The translations under genes and the position numbers were made by a program. Below the pieces are notes generated by a model. That model worked only from the letters and a program-made list of their open reading frames with translations. It made no database searches and had not been told where the DNA came from. A stretch of DNA of 64,000 bases from Armatimonadota bacterium (GTDB lineage Bacteria; Armatimonadota; Fimbriimonadia; Fimbriimonadales; Fimbriimonadaceae): NCBI GenBank assembly GCA_022563855.1, contig JADFMN010000007.1, positions 102,061 to 166,060 of the forward strand. The letters are read 5' to 3'. Shown here piece by piece: positions 9,171 through 17,923 of the stretch (position 1 is its first letter; every line of letters starts with the position of its first letter).

Positions 9171-10361
9171 ATGATCCTCACAACCCTACTCGCATCGGCG
9201 ATCTTAGCGCCTCAGCAGAAGATCGACTTCGCCGACGCTTGGACTCGTACTAGACGAGCGATTCAGACTCGCTACTACGCGCGAGAGGCCCGCGGTGACG
9301 AGATGAAAGCCCTTTTGGACAAGTACGAGCCCCTTGCCAAGCGAGCCGTGACCAAAGCCGAGTTCTCAAGCGCCGTCGTTCAGATGATCGTGGAGTTCGG
9401 CGACTCGCACTTCGACTTCCTCACCGACGCGGATCAAGGGTTCTACGCTATCGGAGCGCTAATTGGCGGCGATCACGAACTGGACATGCCACACGTCGGA
9501 GCGTGGTTCGTCGAGCGGGACGGTCGCCAGGTCATCAGCATGGTGCTGGAGGGATCTCCCGCCGCGAATGCCGGGCTTCTTCCCGGCGATTCGATCGAGT
9601 CGGTCAACGGCAGTCCCTTCCACCCGATCAAGTCTTTGATGCCGCTGGTGGACGAGGAGGCGGAGTTCGAGATCATACTGCGCTCCGGACGACGAAAAAC
9701 CGTCACGATGAACGTGCTGGAAGACGAAGGCATGGGTTTGTTCTATGACGCAACGCGCGCCAGCAAAGAGATCTTAGAGCATGACGAAAAGACGTTCGGC
9801 TATATCCATCTCTGGACGATGGCAGAGAAACGTTTCAAGACGACTTTGCACGGCTTTATCAACGGTCGCGCGAGGAATACCGACGGCTTCATCCTCGACC
9901 TTAGAGACGGGTTTGGCGGCCGACCGGAAGAGTACGCTGACCCGTTCTTCCGACCAGGGATCAACATTGAGATGAGGATCGGGAGCGGTGGGTTAGTCAC
10001 AGCGTTCGGCTACTCGAAGCCGCTTGTCGTGATCATCGACAAGGGCTCGCGCAGCGCCAAGGAAGTGCTCGCATATATCCTGAAGAAATCTGGCCGGGCG
10101 ACGTTGGTCGGTGAGCGCACGGGCGGCAACGTGCTCGGCACATCGCCGTTCTGGATCGGCGACTGGGCGGTTCTCGAAATCCCGATGATCGATGTCATCG
10201 TGGATGGAATTAGGCTCGAAGGCGTGGGCGTCGAGCCTCACGTCGCCGTGATCGACGAGTTCGACGCCGATGGGAACGACCTGTTCCTGGCGCGGGCATT
10301 GGAGATCTTGAGCGCTCAGACTGAGGCCCCTGGTCTAGTCGAGTTGAGAGCCGCTGGGTAA
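9171..10361 (+). CDS. S41-family (tail-specific-like) peptidase with PDZ domain, secreted
   Basis: A 396-residue exported protein with a short signal peptide (ILTTLLASAILA). A PDZ-like domain follows (EGSPAANAGLLPGDSIESVN), then the S41 core: LDLRDGFGGRPE and the Ser-bearing IDKGSRSAKEVLAYILKK, then GRATLVGERTGGNVLG. The serine of RSAKE is the expected nucleophile. In CtpA-type proteases a Lys sits about 25 residues later in TFGKG; here the position reads TGGN, as in the IRBP/tricorn-like branch of S41. The substrate is unknown; a periplasmic or surface protease is likely. The ATG follows a TATATG-containing stretch and has no obvious ribosome-binding site. Confidence 0.82.
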   Translation: MILTTLLASAILAPQQKIDFADAWTRTRRAIQTRYYAREARGDEMKALLDKYEPLAKRAVTKAEFSSAVVQMIVEFGDSHFDFLTDADQGFYAIGALIGGDHELDMPHVGAWFVERDGRQVISMVLEGSPAANAGLLPGDSIESVNGSPFHPIKSLMPLVDEEAEFEIILRSGRRKTVTMNVLEDEGMGLFYDATRASKEILEHDEKTFGYIHLWTMAEKRFKTTLHGFINGRARNTDGFILDLRDGFGGRPEEYADPFFRPGINIEMRIGSGGLVTAFGYSKPLVVIIDKGSRSAKEVLAYILKKSGRATLVGERTGGNVLGTSPFWIGDWAVLEIPMIDVIVDGIRLEGVGVEPHVAVIDEFDADGNDLFLARALEILSAQTEAPGLVELRAAG

Positions 10362-10404
10362 CCTGCCGCCGTTCGCGCCGGGCACTGCGCGAACCGGTGA
10401 CTGA

Positions 10405-11589
10405 ATGACCAACACGTTTGCGATTCTCGGCTCTGGCATGCAGGGCACGGCCGCTGCCTACGACCTCGCGACATTTGCGCAGACCGACCGGATACTGGTT
10501 GGTGACGTTGACCTTCGACAGGCAGAGTCGTGCGCCAATCGCGTCAACGAACTGCTCGGCAAGTCGATCTGCGAAGCACACGAAGTGAACGCGATGGACG
10601 CTGCCGAGCTGGCCGACTTCTTGAAGGAGGTGGACGTCGTGGTCAGCTGCGTGCCGTACTGGATGCACCCCAGGATCGCCGAAGTCGCGATCGACACGAT
10701 GACCGACATGGTCGATATGGGCGGCAACACGGACATCACGATGAAGACGCTCGATCTGGACGAGCGGGCGAAGGAGGCCGATATCTCCTTGGTGCCAGAT
10801 ACCGGGCTCGCGCCGGGGCTGGTCAACAACATCGGACTGTACATGGTTGAGAACCTAGACGAGTGCGATAGCGTGAAACTGTACTGCGGGGTATTGCCGC
10901 AGAACCCGCAACCTCCGTTCAACTACAAGCTGACGTTCAACATGGAGGGGCTGGTCACAGAGTACGATTACAAAGCGGTCGTCTTGCGCGACGGTGAAAT
11001 CGAGATGGTCGAAACGCTCTCCGAGGTCGAGACGCTGTACATCGAGCAGCTCGGCGAGATGGAGGCGTTCGTGACATCTGGCGGCGCGTCTACTGCGCCT
11101 TACACGCTACAGGGAAAGACGCACAGCTACGAGTACAAGACGATTCGGTTCCCCGGCCACTGCAAGCTGATGAGGATCTTCAAGGACTTCGGCTTTTGGA
11201 GCGAGGAGAAGATCGACGTGCGCGGTGCAGAGGTCGTTCCGAAGGACGTTTTCAACGCAGTGTTCGGCCCGCAGCTCGCAAAGTACGTCGACAAGGATCA
11301 GTGCGCGGTCCGCGGAATTGGGGCCGGTGTGAAAGACGGAAGGGAGACCACGATTCAGATCGACATCTTCGACATGGAGTGCGAGGAAACAGGATTCACG
11401 TCGATGGAGCGGCTGACCGGCTTCTCGACCTCGATCATCGCGCAAGAAGTCGCGCAGGGGCGGGTGGCCAAGGGGGCGGTGCGTTATGAAGACGCGATGA
11501 CCGGGACGGCCTTTCTGTCGCAGCTCGCCAGACGGAACATCGACATCCAGATCAAGATGACGCACGAGCTGAGCCCGACGGGGATGTAG
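10405..11589 (+). CDS. Saccharopine dehydrogenase family oxidoreductase (lysine 6-dehydrogenase-like)
   Basis: A 394-residue cytoplasmic NAD(P)-dependent enzyme. The N-terminus is a Rossmann fold with AILGSGMQGTAAAYDLA as the dinucleotide loop and DVD as the acidic end of beta 2. The family segments VVVSCVPYWMHP and PDTGLAPGLVNNIG match saccharopine/lysine 6-dehydrogenase-like proteins, which act on amino-acid intermediates in lysine or carboxynorspermidine metabolism. The C-terminal half holds the substrate domain with HSYEYKTIRFPGHC. The exact substrate cannot be read from sequence. It stands alone, 43 bp after the S41 gene, without other lysine genes nearby. Confidence 0.8.
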   Translation: MTNTFAILGSGMQGTAAAYDLATFAQTDRILVGDVDLRQAESCANRVNELLGKSICEAHEVNAMDAAELADFLKEVDVVVSCVPYWMHPRIAEVAIDTMTDMVDMGGNTDITMKTLDLDERAKEADISLVPDTGLAPGLVNNIGLYMVENLDECDSVKLYCGVLPQNPQPPFNYKLTFNMEGLVTEYDYKAVVLRDGEIEMVETLSEVETLYIEQLGEMEAFVTSGGASTAPYTLQGKTHSYEYKTIRFPGHCKLMRIFKDFGFWSEEKIDVRGAEVVPKDVFNAVFGPQLAKYVDKDQCAVRGIGAGVKDGRETTIQIDIFDMECEETGFTSMERLTGFSTSIIAQEVAQGRVAKGAVRYEDAMTGTAFLSQLARRNIDIQIKMTHELSPTGM

Positions 11590-11657
11590 TTCGAGCTTCC
11601 GCTTCGCTGACACGCGGCTGCGGCTGCCGGACGTTAGAATGGTGCTGATCCTGTAGA

Positions 11658-11846
11658 ATGGAGCCGAGCATGCGCAGAACCGATCTGCTAGATACCAGCG
11701 TGGAGGCGCACCGGACGTACGTGCGGATGTTGCGCCGGATGACGCCGAAGGAAAAAGTGGCGAGAGTCATTGAGCTCGTCGAATTTACGCGGTCATTGCG
11801 GGCTGCCGGAGATAGATGGAAAGCAGATTCCAAGCGGCAGTCGTAG
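11658..11846 (+). CDS. Small protein paired with a nucleotidyltransferase
   Basis: A 62-residue charged helical protein with a T-P-K-E-K-V motif in the middle (RRMTPKEKVARVIELVEFTR) and a basic tail. Its stop lies 31 bases inside the next gene, so the two are translationally linked. Small genes of this type ahead of a nucleotidyltransferase are seen in several phyla and resemble toxin-antitoxin-style pairs, but no function is known to me. A second ATG at 11670 is possible. There is no homology that I can name, so the call rests on overlap and coding character. Confidence 0.55.
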   Translation: MEPSMRRTDLLDTSVEAHRTYVRMLRRMTPKEKVARVIELVEFTRSLRAAGDRWKADSKRQS

Positions 11847-12409
11847 ATTTCCTGGACGCTTGCCAGAAGTGTCGCATCGAGCCGATCATTGGCGGCTCAG
11901 TGGCGTCTTCGATCTGGGGTGAGCCGCGTGTTACGAACGACATTGATTTCATGGTTCGAATCTCCGATAACGGTGTTTGCCTCGTCAGCGAACTTCAGAA
12001 CCGATTTGTCATCGAGTCCAATGCTGTGACCGAGGCAAAGTCGGACGAATCGTGGCCACGTTCGTTCCAAGCGATTCACGAAGAGTCTGTATTCAAGGTC
12101 GATGTCTTCTTGATTGACGACTCCCCGTTCGCGCGATGGGAGACAGAGGCGGCGAAACGGTTGGAGATCTTCGACGGCGTCTTTGCTCGGGTCTTGGCTC
12201 CCGAGGCGATCGCCTTGGAAAAGCTGCGCTGGTACGAGCTCTCCAACCGCGTCAGCGACCGCCAATGGAACGACGTCGTCAAACTGATCGAAACTCAGGG
12301 AGAGGAGTTCGGCACTCAGGACTTCCTGCAATGGGCCAAAGAGCTTGGCTTGGCGGAACTGGCCCGCGAGGCACTGGCTGAAGTTGGCGGTCACGCCAAC
12401 CGCTCTTAG
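11816..12409 (+). CDS. Nucleotidyltransferase-fold protein (AbiEii/MNT-like)
   Basis: A 197-residue protein with the N-terminal nucleotidyltransferase signature: GGSVASSIWGEPRVTNDIDF, containing the G-G/S helix and the D-x-D pair, with a third acidic residue in VFKVDVFLID. The layout resembles AbiEii-type toxins and related transferases that add nucleotides to RNA, proteins or drugs. The C-terminal part carries LAPEAIALEKLRWYE, a common segment in this group that follows the third acidic residue. It overlaps the 62-residue gene by 31 bases. Whether the pair is a toxin-antitoxin system, a defence module or something else cannot be decided from sequence. Confidence 0.75.
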   Translation: MESRFQAAVVDFLDACQKCRIEPIIGGSVASSIWGEPRVTNDIDFMVRISDNGVCLVSELQNRFVIESNAVTEAKSDESWPRSFQAIHEESVFKVDVFLIDDSPFARWETEAAKRLEIFDGVFARVLAPEAIALEKLRWYELSNRVSDRQWNDVVKLIETQGEEFGTQDFLQWAKELGLAELAREALAEVGGHANRS

Positions 12410-12496
12410 GCGGAGACGCGCGAGACCAAGCCTGTGCCGATCTCAGCAGCGCAGCGGGCTCGCTCCTTCCGACTCTAGCGATATACTGGGAGTAAG

Positions 12497-13999
12497 ATGA
12501 ACAGGCGAGAGTTCCTCTATCTTCTGGGGGGTACGGCAGTTGGCGCGGGTGGACTTGCCGGCGGCCTCTGGCTCAAGAACCGCCCGTCGGCGGGACCAGG
12601 CGCATTGTCGCTCGACGTCAACGACATCCACTCCAAGCTGAACGCTGCGAGAGTCAGGGCGATCGAACGTCCGGAAACGCTCGAGGAGGTGCTGGGCATC
12701 GTTCGCAGGGCCGTGCGAGAGAAGGAGACGCTCTGCGTCTCGGGTTCGCGCCACGCGATGGGCGGCCAGCAGTTCGCCGACGGCGCGACCCTTCTGGACA
12801 CAAGAGGACTGAAGTCGGTGATGGATCTGGACACGAAGGCCGGCCTGATACAAGTGGAAGCAGGGATCGAGTGGCCTGAGCTTGTGGAGGAGCTAGCCTC
12901 CCGGCAGAAAGGGACGCCGGACTACTGGACCATTCGCAGCAAGCAGACCGGCGCGGACAAGCTCACTCTCGGCGGCGCGATCTCAGCGAACGCGCACGGG
13001 CGAGCTCTGAGCCACCCTCCGATAGTCGCCGACATGGCCGAACTTCTCATCGTCAACGCGGACGGAGAGACTGTCATCGCCAGCCGCGACGACAACGGGG
13101 AGCTGTTCAGCCTGGCAACGGGCGGGTACGGACTGTTCGGCCTTGTGCACTCGGTCGTGTATCGTCTTGAGAGGCGGCAAAAAATACAGAGGATCGTCGA
13201 AATCCTCGACGCCGACCAAGTCATGTCGACCTTCGAGGAAAGGATAGCAGATGGGTACACGTCAGGCGACTGGCAGTACGCCATCGATGAGAGCACAGAC
13301 GACTATCTGCACAAAGGGGTCTTCTCGTGCTACAAGCCTGTTCCGATCGATACGGAGATCGAGGACGACCAGGTCGGCGTCTCGGATCGCGCGTGGAAGG
13401 AGCTCGTCTACCTGGCGCATACGGACAAGGCCAGGGGCTTCCAACTGTACTCCGACTTCTATATGGAGTCGTCTGGCCAGGTGTACTGGTCAGACACGTC
13501 GCAGATCGGCGGGTACGACGTCGATTACCACGTCGATACGGACCGCAGGATGAAAGCGATCGACCCGGCAACAGAAATGATCACCGAGATCTACGTGCCG
13601 CGCGACCGTCTCGTGGATTTCTTGGACGCGACCGCCGTGGAGTTTAGAAAAGTCAAAGCGAACGTTATCTACGGCACGGTTCGGCTGATCGAGAAGGACG
13701 ATGTGTCGTTTCTAGCGTGGGCGAAGCAGCCCTACGCGTGCATCATTTTCAATCTTCATGTCGTGCACACAGAGGAGAAGATCGCTGAAGCAGCGGACGC
13801 GTTCCGACTCCTCATCGACCTGGCGATCGAACGGGGCGGAAGCTACTATCTCACTTACCATCGCTGGGCGAGGAAGGATCAGATTCTAGCGTGTTATCCT
13901 CAGTTCCCGGAGTTCCTCCAAAAGAAGGCGTCCTACGACCCTGAACGGCTGTTCCAGAGCGACTGGTACCGGCATTACGTCGAAATGTTCGATGCCTAG
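12497..13999 (+). CDS. Tat-exported FAD-linked oxidase (PCMH-type)
   Basis: A 500-residue flavoprotein. The N-terminus has a twin-arginine signal, [15 protein letters not shown], so it is folded before export to the periplasm. The FAD-binding PCMH domain follows: [15 protein letters not shown], the possible covalent flavin site [11 protein letters not shown], and the pyrophosphate loop [14 protein letters not shown]. The C-terminal cap ends in [15 protein letters not shown], as in D-arabinono-lactone, alditol and related oxidases. The substrate is probably a sugar, sugar alcohol or lactone. TATACT lies nine bases upstream, and GGGAG five bases upstream, of the ATG. The gene is monocistronic. 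Confidence 0.83.
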   Translation: MNRREFLYLLGGTAVGAGGLAGGLWLKNRPSAGPGALSLDVNDIHSKLNAARVRAIERPETLEEVLGIVRRAVREKETLCVSGSRHAMGGQQFADGATLLDTRGLKSVMDLDTKAGLIQVEAGIEWPELVEELASRQKGTPDYWTIRSKQTGADKLTLGGAISANAHGRALSHPPIVADMAELLIVNADGETVIASRDDNGELFSLATGGYGLFGLVHSVVYRLERRQKIQRIVEILDADQVMSTFEERIADGYTSGDWQYAIDESTDDYLHKGVFSCYKPVPIDTEIEDDQVGVSDRAWKELVYLAHTDKARGFQLYSDFYMESSGQVYWSDTSQIGGYDVDYHVDTDRRMKAIDPATEMITEIYVPRDRLVDFLDATAVEFRKVKANVIYGTVRLIEKDDVSFLAWAKQPYACIIFNLHVVHTEEKIAEAADAFRLLIDLAIERGGSYYLTYHRWARKDQILACYPQFPEFLQKKASYDPERLFQSDWYRHYVEMFDA

Positions 14000-14151
14000 G
14001 CGGCGTTCCACCCAGCTGCGAGGCCAGGATCGAGTTACAGCTCAATGCCCAGATTCGTGGGTGCGAGGCTCCCTTTGACACAGCCATCTCCCCCGCTCGC
14101 GTCCTGATCTCCCGCTCCCTTCCAGCGGTAAAATCAGGCTCAGCCACCCAC

Positions 14152-15948
14152 ATGGACCAGGCACACATCCGCAACTTCTGCATCATTGCCCACATCGACC
14201 ACGGCAAGTCGACGCTCGCAGACCGAATCCTCGAGCGGACCGGCGTCGTGCGCGGCAAGGCGAAGGAGCAGATGCTCGACACGATGGACCTGGAGCGCGA
14301 GCGCGGGATCACGATCAAGATGACCGCCGTGCGGCTGGAGTACAAGGCGAGGAACGGCGAGACGTACCAGCTCAACCTGATCGACACCCCGGGGCACGTG
14401 GACTTCACGTATGAGGTCAGCCGCGCCCTCTATGCCTGCGAAGGCGCGGTGCTGGTCGTGGACGCGACGCAAGGGGTCGAAGCGCAGACGATCGCGAACG
14501 CCGGACTGGCGATGAATCAAAACCTCGAGATCATCCCGGTCATCAACAAGACCGATCTGCCGCACGCGGACGTCGAGCAGGCGAAGGAGGAGATCGAGAA
14601 CGCGCTGATGATCGACGCGAGCGACGCGATTCCGTGCAGCGCGAAGACTGGCGAGGGCGTCGAGGACATTCTGGAAGCGATCGTCGAGCGGGTTCCGCCG
14701 CCGTCTGGCGATCCCGACGCGCCGCTGCGCGCCCTCATTTTTGATTCGCACTTCGACAGCTATCAGGGCGCGGTCGCGTATGTGCGCGTTGTTGACGGCG
14801 CGGTGAGGACTGGCGACACGATCCAGATGATGTCGTCCGGCAAGAATTTCGACGTGGACGACGTCGGAGTGTTCCAGCCGAAGCTGAAGCGCGGCGAATC
14901 GCTGCACGCCGGCGAGGTCGGCTTCATCACAGGCGCGATCAAGAACATCGGCGACGCGGCGGTCGGCGACACGATCACGCTCGCCGCAGACCCTGCAGCA
15001 GAGCCTTTGATGGGGTACCGCGAGGCGAAGCCGATGGTTTTCTGCGGGCTGTACCCGACGGACAGCGACTCCTACGCCGACTTGCGCGATGCTATCGAAA
15101 AGTTGAAGATGAACGACGCGAGCTTGCACTTCGAACCTGAGACTTCAGCGGCTCTGGGGTTCGGTTTCCGGTGCGGGTTCCTCGGCCTTCTGCACATGGA
15201 GATCGCGCGCGAAAGGCTTGAGCGAGAGTTCGATCTCGACCTGATCCTGACCGCGCCGAGCGTCGACTACGTCGTGCAGCGCAAGAAGGGCGAGGATCTG
15301 CACGTCAGCAACCCGAGCGAGATGCCGGAGCCGACGATGATCGCCGGGATCAAGGAGCCGATGGTCGACGCCACGATCATGGTCCCGACCGAGTACATCG
15401 GCACCATCATGAAGCTGTGCCAAGATCGGCGCGGGGTTTTCGTAAAAACTGAGTACCCCTCGCCAAACCGCGCGATGCTGCACTATACGCTGCCGCTCAG
15501 CGAGATTCTTCTCGACTTCTTCGACAAACTAAAGTCCACGACGAAGGGGTATGCGTCGTTCGACTACGAGTTAAAGGGGTACGAGCCGGCCGATCTGGTC
15601 AAGGTTGACATCAAGCTGAACGGCGACCCTGTGGACGCGCTGTCGTTCATCGTGAGCCGCGAGTTCTCCTATAATCGCGGCAAAGCGATGGTCGCGCAGC
15701 TCCGAAAAGTCGTCCCGCGCCAGCAGTACGAAGTTCGTATCCAGGCCGCGATCGGGCAGAAGGTGATCGCAGCGGACACGATCAAACCGTTCCGCAAGAA
15801 CGTCATCGCCAAGTGCTACGGCGGCGACGTCACCCGCAAGCGCAAGCTGCTCGAAAAGCAGAAGAAGGGCAAGAAGCGGATGAAGAGCATCGGCAAGATC
15901 GAGGTCCCGCAAGAAGCGTTCATGAGCGTGCTCAAGGTCGCGGAGTAG
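14152..15948 (+). CDS. lepA: Elongation factor 4 (LepA), ribosomal back-translocase
   Basis: A 598-residue translational GTPase, the usual LepA length. The G1 motif is [10 protein letters not shown]2 [10 protein letters not shown]3 [12 protein letters not shown], and G4 NKTD. The C-terminal LepA domain is present, ending in [19 protein letters not shown], the family-typical basic stretch. LepA acts on stalled or mistranslocated ribosomes. The ATG follows TAAAAT by 16 bases with no ribosome-binding site. The vsr gene starts nine bases after the stop, and its putative -10 box overlaps the lepA stop codon. Confidence 0.98.
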   Translation: MDQAHIRNFCIIAHIDHGKSTLADRILERTGVVRGKAKEQMLDTMDLERERGITIKMTAVRLEYKARNGETYQLNLIDTPGHVDFTYEVSRALYACEGAVLVVDATQGVEAQTIANAGLAMNQNLEIIPVINKTDLPHADVEQAKEEIENALMIDASDAIPCSAKTGEGVEDILEAIVERVPPPSGDPDAPLRALIFDSHFDSYQGAVAYVRVVDGAVRTGDTIQMMSSGKNFDVDDVGVFQPKLKRGESLHAGEVGFITGAIKNIGDAAVGDTITLAADPAAEPLMGYREAKPMVFCGLYPTDSDSYADLRDAIEKLKMNDASLHFEPETSAALGFGFRCGFLGLLHMEIARERLEREFDLDLILTAPSVDYVVQRKKGEDLHVSNPSEMPEPTMIAGIKEPMVDATIMVPTEYIGTIMKLCQDRRGVFVKTEYPSPNRAMLHYTLPLSEILLDFFDKLKSTTKGYASFDYELKGYEPADLVKVDIKLNGDPVDALSFIVSREFSYNRGKAMVAQLRKVVPRQQYEVRIQAAIGQKVIAADTIKPFRKNVIAKCYGGDVTRKRKLLEKQKKGKKRMKSIGKIEVPQEAFMSVLKVAE

Positions 15949-15951
15949 AAT
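15946..15951 (+). promoter_or_regulatory. Putative -10 box for leaderless vsr, overlapping the lepA stop
   Basis: TAGAAT begins with the TAG stop codon of lepA and ends six bases before the vsr ATG at 15958. There is no room for a ribosome-binding site. Confidence 0.5.
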
Positions 15952-15957
15952 CTACAC

Positions 15958-16425
15958 ATGGGCAACGAACGGCCCAAGCAATACGGCATCAACAAGCTGC
16001 GCGAGACGTGGGTCGTCAAGGAGTCGGTGCGCAGGTCGATGCAGGCGAACCGCAGCACGGAGACCGAACCGGAGAGAATCCTGAGATCGGCTCTGTGGGA
16101 TGCGGGGCTGCGCGGATACCGGAAGAACGTGCGCAGGCTCCCCGGTTCTCCCGACATCGTCTTCGGGCCTTTGAAGCTCGCGGTTTTCGTACACGGGTGC
16201 TACTGGCACCGGTGCGCAAAGTGCACGCGCAACATTCATCCGAAGACGAACAGCAAGTACTGGAAAGCGAAGTTCGATGGCAACGTCGCCCGAGACAAAA
16301 GAAACAGAGCTACACTGAAAAAGATGGGCTACACAGTGATCGTCGCGTGGGAGTGTGAGGTGCGCAAGAACGTCGATCGAGTCGTGCGGAAAGTGGAGAA
16401 AGCTCTCAGAGAGTCAGATTCTTGA
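15958..16425 (+). CDS. vsr: Very short patch repair (Vsr) mismatch endonuclease
   Basis: A 155-residue DNA nicking enzyme that acts at T:G mismatches arising from deaminated 5-methylcytosine. Family landmarks are all visible: RSTETEPERILRSALW with the conserved Glu, LPGSPDIVF with the catalytic Asp, FVHGCYWHRC with both histidines, the zinc cysteines around HRCAKC, PKTNSKYW, NVARD and VIVAWECE. It is full length. No cytosine methyltransferase (dcm) or restriction gene occurs anywhere in the window, although vsr usually sits beside one. Its 3' end overlaps the convergent M20 peptidase by 20 bases. Confidence 0.95.
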   Translation: MGNERPKQYGINKLRETWVVKESVRRSMQANRSTETEPERILRSALWDAGLRGYRKNVRRLPGSPDIVFGPLKLAVFVHGCYWHRCAKCTRNIHPKTNSKYWKAKFDGNVARDKRNRATLKKMGYTVIVAWECEVRKNVDRVVRKVEKALRESDS

Positions 16426-17839
16426 GTACTGTCTTATAGAGCAGTATCCCATCGATGAGATTCTGTATGCGGATGTTCTCGTTCGCTCCGTGCTGGTTGT
16501 TGTCGTGGTTGGCGATCGGGAGGATTGCGGCGGGCTTGTCGGCCGTGGCGACGATCTTGCTGATGGGAACAGAGCCACCGAGCATTGGGTTGACGACGAG
16601 GTCTTTTTTATGGTGCTTTGCGGCCTTGATGAGACTCTGAGCGAATGGTGAGGAAAGAGGCGTCCGGGCAGCCTCGTAGCCGTGTCCCCACTCCATCTTG
16701 ACGACCTTCTCGTGATTTCTCAGCGCCTCCTTCTCCGGATCCTGTTTGACGATGTGATACCGTTGTTTCTCGACATGCCTTTCGATGTCCTCCCGCACTT
16801 GGGCGACGGTTTGATCCGGCACGAGACGGATGTCCATCGACGAGTGCGCGGTCTGCATGATCGCATTGGTCGCCTCGTTTCGTACGTGCCCCGCTTGAAT
16901 GCCGTGCAGGTTGATCGCTGGGCGCATTGTTGATAGGCTCAGTCCCGATTCACCGTCTTCTGGGCCGTTGACTCCCAACTCCTCGAGGAGTGTTGCGTCG
17001 TTGGCGGGCATGGCGTCGATGGCCTGTATTTCTTCTGCGGTCAACTTCAACACGCGGTCGCTGTAAGCGTCGATCGTCACAAAACCTCGGTCGTCGCGCA
17101 TCGATGAGAGGAGGTGGACGAGCCTCATCGCGGGGTTTGGAATCCAGTTGCCAAAGTGACCGCTGTGGAGCGTTCTCGACGGGCCGTAAACCGTCATCTG
17201 AAGAGAGACGACCCCGCGCGCTCCGAAGATGACCTGTTGTTTTCTCGATGGGTGCACCGGGCCATCGCAGATCAACCATGCGTCAACGTTTTCGGTCTCG
17301 GGCACTTTTGCGAGCAGGTCTTGGAAGTTTGTCGAACCGCTCTCCTCCTCGCCCTCGGTAATCACGAGCAGATTGCACGCCGGTCGGTCATCGCCGAGCA
17401 AATCGAGGGCAGAGCAAAGGGCCTGTGTTGGCGCTTTGTCGTCGCTTGTGCAACGTGCGTAAAGGCGGTAGTCGGCTTCGTCGACGTCGCTGATGGATTC
17501 GACTCGTGGTGCGCCGTCTTCGGCGATCCCTGCGTGCAGTGTCGGCGTCCATGGGTCGTTCACCCAGTTCGGTTGATTGACCGGTTGACCATCGTAATGG
17601 CTGTAGATCGCGACGGTTTTTTCTGCTCCGAAATCCAGTTTGCCGACAACAAGCGGTGCGGCACCGTCCTGATCGACCAACCTCACATCGAGATCTCGCT
17701 TTGATAGCATCGCCGCAATCTGCTTCGCGCACTTCCTTAGTCCGTCCGGCGAAGAAGCTACAGAAGGAATTCGCAGAATGCCCGCGAACTCTTCTAAGAT
17801 CGCTGGCAGACTCTCAATGACGCGCTGTCGATCGGACAT
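16406..17839 (-). CDS. M20-family metallodipeptidase
   Basis: A 477-residue zinc peptidase of the M20 dipeptidase branch. The catalytic landmarks are YSHYDGQP (metal His, then Asp), CTSDDKAPT (bridging Asp), TEGEEESGS (catalytic Glu pair), and LGGSVPI with a late metal His. A lid-domain segment LVPDQTVAQVREDIERHV lies in between. It hydrolyses short peptides in the cytoplasm; the precise specificity is unknown. The start at 17839 (MSDRQRV) is preferred to an upstream ATG at 17872 because the extra residues are Arg-rich and because TAGCCT ends eight bases before this ATG. Confidence 0.88.
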   Translation of the reverse strand: MSDRQRVIESLPAILEEFAGILRIPSVASSPDGLRKCAKQIAAMLSKRDLDVRLVDQDGAAPLVVGKLDFGAEKTVAIYSHYDGQPVNQPNWVNDPWTPTLHAGIAEDGAPRVESISDVDEADYRLYARCTSDDKAPTQALCSALDLLGDDRPACNLLVITEGEEESGSTNFQDLLAKVPETENVDAWLICDGPVHPSRKQQVIFGARGVVSLQMTVYGPSRTLHSGHFGNWIPNPAMRLVHLLSSMRDDRGFVTIDAYSDRVLKLTAEEIQAIDAMPANDATLLEELGVNGPEDGESGLSLSTMRPAINLHGIQAGHVRNEATNAIMQTAHSSMDIRLVPDQTVAQVREDIERHVEKQRYHIVKQDPEKEALRNHEKVVKMEWGHGYEAARTPLSSPFAQSLIKAAKHHKKDLVVNPMLGGSVPISKIVATADKPAAILPIANHDNNQHGANENIRIQNLIDGILLYKTVLKNLTL

Positions 17840-17847
17840 TCGAGCCG

Positions 17848-17853
17848 AGGCTA
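17848..17853 (-). promoter_or_regulatory. Putative -10 box for leaderless M20 peptidase mRNA
   Basis: TAGCCT on the minus strand is eight bases before the ATG at 17839. It supports the downstream start of two in-frame ATG codons. Confidence 0.4.
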
Positions 17854-17923
17854 CCCTTCGTCGCCTTCCCACAGGAAGAACGGGTTGCCGTCGACGTAGT
17901 ACAGAAACTCGCGACCGATCATG

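Noticed and set aside
14140..15129. A 329-codon minus-strand frame opposite lepA
   Set aside because: It covers the conserved GTPase domain of lepA in antisense and has no domain of its own.
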